Both the position numbers and the translations under genes were made by a program. A stretch of DNA of 9,442 bases. It comes from Lachnospiraceae bacterium. GTDB lineage: Bacteria > Bacillota_A > Clostridia > Lachnospirales > Lachnospiraceae. The stretch covers positions 1 to 9,442 of the forward strand of contig JAFZRD010000019.1 in NCBI GenBank assembly GCA_017620055.1. The letters are read 5' to 3'. Below, piece after piece: positions 8,971 to 9,442 of the stretch (position 1 is the stretch's first letter; each line of letters opens with the position of its first letter). The notes below the pieces were generated by a model, which did not search any database, was not told the origin of the DNA, and saw only the letters and a list, made by a program, of their open reading frames with translations.

Positions 8971-8986
8971 GAAAGGGGAATGCGCC

Positions 8987-9442
8987 ATGAAAAAAGGAGA
9001 AAAGAGAAAACAGGAACTGCTGAAGATCGCTTACGACATGTTTCTCGCAAAAGGTTATGAGAACACAAGTGTCGACACGATCATCGAAGAAGCGGGGATC
9101 GCAAAAGGGACCTACTATTACTATTTCGAGAGCAAGGAACAGATGCTCGAGGAAGTATGCATGATGATGATCTCCTCCCAGGAGGAAAATGCGAGCCGGA
9201 TCCTTGAAGCGGATATTCCGATACCCCAAAAGGTCGTGGGGATCATAGCTTCTTTTCGCCCGGCACCTTCCGAACAGGAGATCGGCGATACACTCAACCG
9301 TCCCGAAAACGTGCTCATGCACGAAAAGGTGAAGCACAGGATCGTGGAGACCGTTACCCCGCTCGTTGCCCGGATAGTGGAGCAGGGCATCGGCGAAGGC
9401 ATCTTCAACTGTAACAACGTATTTGAACGTGTCCGCATGATA
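8987..9442 (+). CDS. TetR/AcrR-family transcriptional regulator (3' end outside window)
   Basis: This is a DNA-binding regulator of the TetR family, and 152 codons are visible without a stop. The N-terminal HTH region (about 6-52) fits TetR_N: KQELLKIAYDMFLAKGYENT, then TIIEEAGIAKGTYYYYFESKE with the recognition helix around AGIAKGTYYYYF (36-47). The remaining visible residues are the start of the helical ligand and dimer domain. They are poorly conserved in the family, so the inducer cannot be predicted. The start is ATG 8987, with AAAGGGG 8 nt upstream; an ATG at 8980 is out of frame. The gene is divergent from the hrcA operon and has its own promoter with palindromic operators, so it is probably autoregulated. 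Family members often control an efflux pump or ABC transporter next door; any such gene lies beyond the right edge. Confidence 0.93.
   Translation, partial: MKKGEKRKQELLKIAYDMFLAKGYENTSVDTIIEEAGIAKGTYYYYFESKEQMLEEVCMMMISSQEENASRILEADIPIPQKVVGIIASFRPAPSEQEIGDTLNRPENVLMHEKVKHRIVETVTPLVARIVEQGIGEGIFNCNNVFERVRMI

Larger units (their letters stand above)
8756..8986. other. Divergent intergenic region between hrcA and the TetR gene
   Basis: These 231 nt hold both divergent promoters, CIRCE and two palindromes, and I see no gene in them. The centre (8853-8900) has only 7 G/C in 48 bases, against a roughly half-GC background. It probably serves as an upstream element or flexible DNA for the leftward promoter, and it ends exactly where the upstream TetR-side palindrome begins. 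Around the leftward -10 there is a short direct repeat, CTGTAC, at 8815-8820 and 8825-8830. Its meaning is unknown and it may be chance. Confidence 0.8.

Noticed and set aside
8980..8982. ATG seven bases before the TetR start
   Set aside because: It is out of frame with the regulator and only 1 nt from the GGGG of the ribosome site, too close to be used.
8849..9337. Open frame of 162 codons on the minus strand opposite the TetR gene
   Set aside because: It is antisense to a clear TetR frame, its product resembles no family I know, and it would run across the tetR and hrcA promoter region.

Overview
The window is most likely chromosomal DNA of a Clostridia-type Firmicute; I cannot place it to genus. 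The evidence is the gene order hrcA-grpE-dnaK-dnaJ under a perfect CIRCE operator, the prmA-rsmE-cysteine desulfurase tail common in Clostridia, a DnaK of the short Gram-positive type, a YerB-like DUF3048 lipoprotein, and AGGAGG-type ribosome binding sites. Two of the genes start with TTG.

Layout. Nearly everything reads right to left on the minus strand. From about 8850 down to 1 come a sigma-A-type promoter, CIRCE, hrcA, grpE, dnaK, dnaJ, a DUF3048 lipoprotein gene, an intrinsic terminator, prmA, rsmE and a cysteine desulfurase that runs off the left edge. Gaps within the cluster are 3 to 64 nt, and rsmE and the desulfurase overlap by 4 nt, so translational coupling is likely. At the right end, after a 231-nt divergent intergenic region, a TetR-family regulator starts on the plus strand and runs off the right edge. 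It has a near-consensus promoter, a perfect 15-bp palindrome over its expected transcription start, and a second related palindrome upstream.

How the genes work together. HrcA represses the operon through CIRCE, and GrpE, DnaK and DnaJ form the Hsp70 folding machine, which in turn sets repression in the known HrcA/CIRCE circuit. Downstream genes modify the translation apparatus: PrmA methylates ribosomal protein L11, RsmE methylates 16S rRNA, and the desulfurase supplies sulfur for tRNA thiolation or Fe-S assembly. The lipoprotein and its terminator split the chaperone part from the translation part.

This is mainly a conserved housekeeping locus, and I see no evidence of a wholly new system. 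The points most worth a second look are the paired palindromes at the TetR promoter, the lipoprotein placed between dnaJ and the terminator, and a possible promoter embedded in that terminator. I found no tRNA, rRNA, CRISPR array, insertion sequence or pseudogene.
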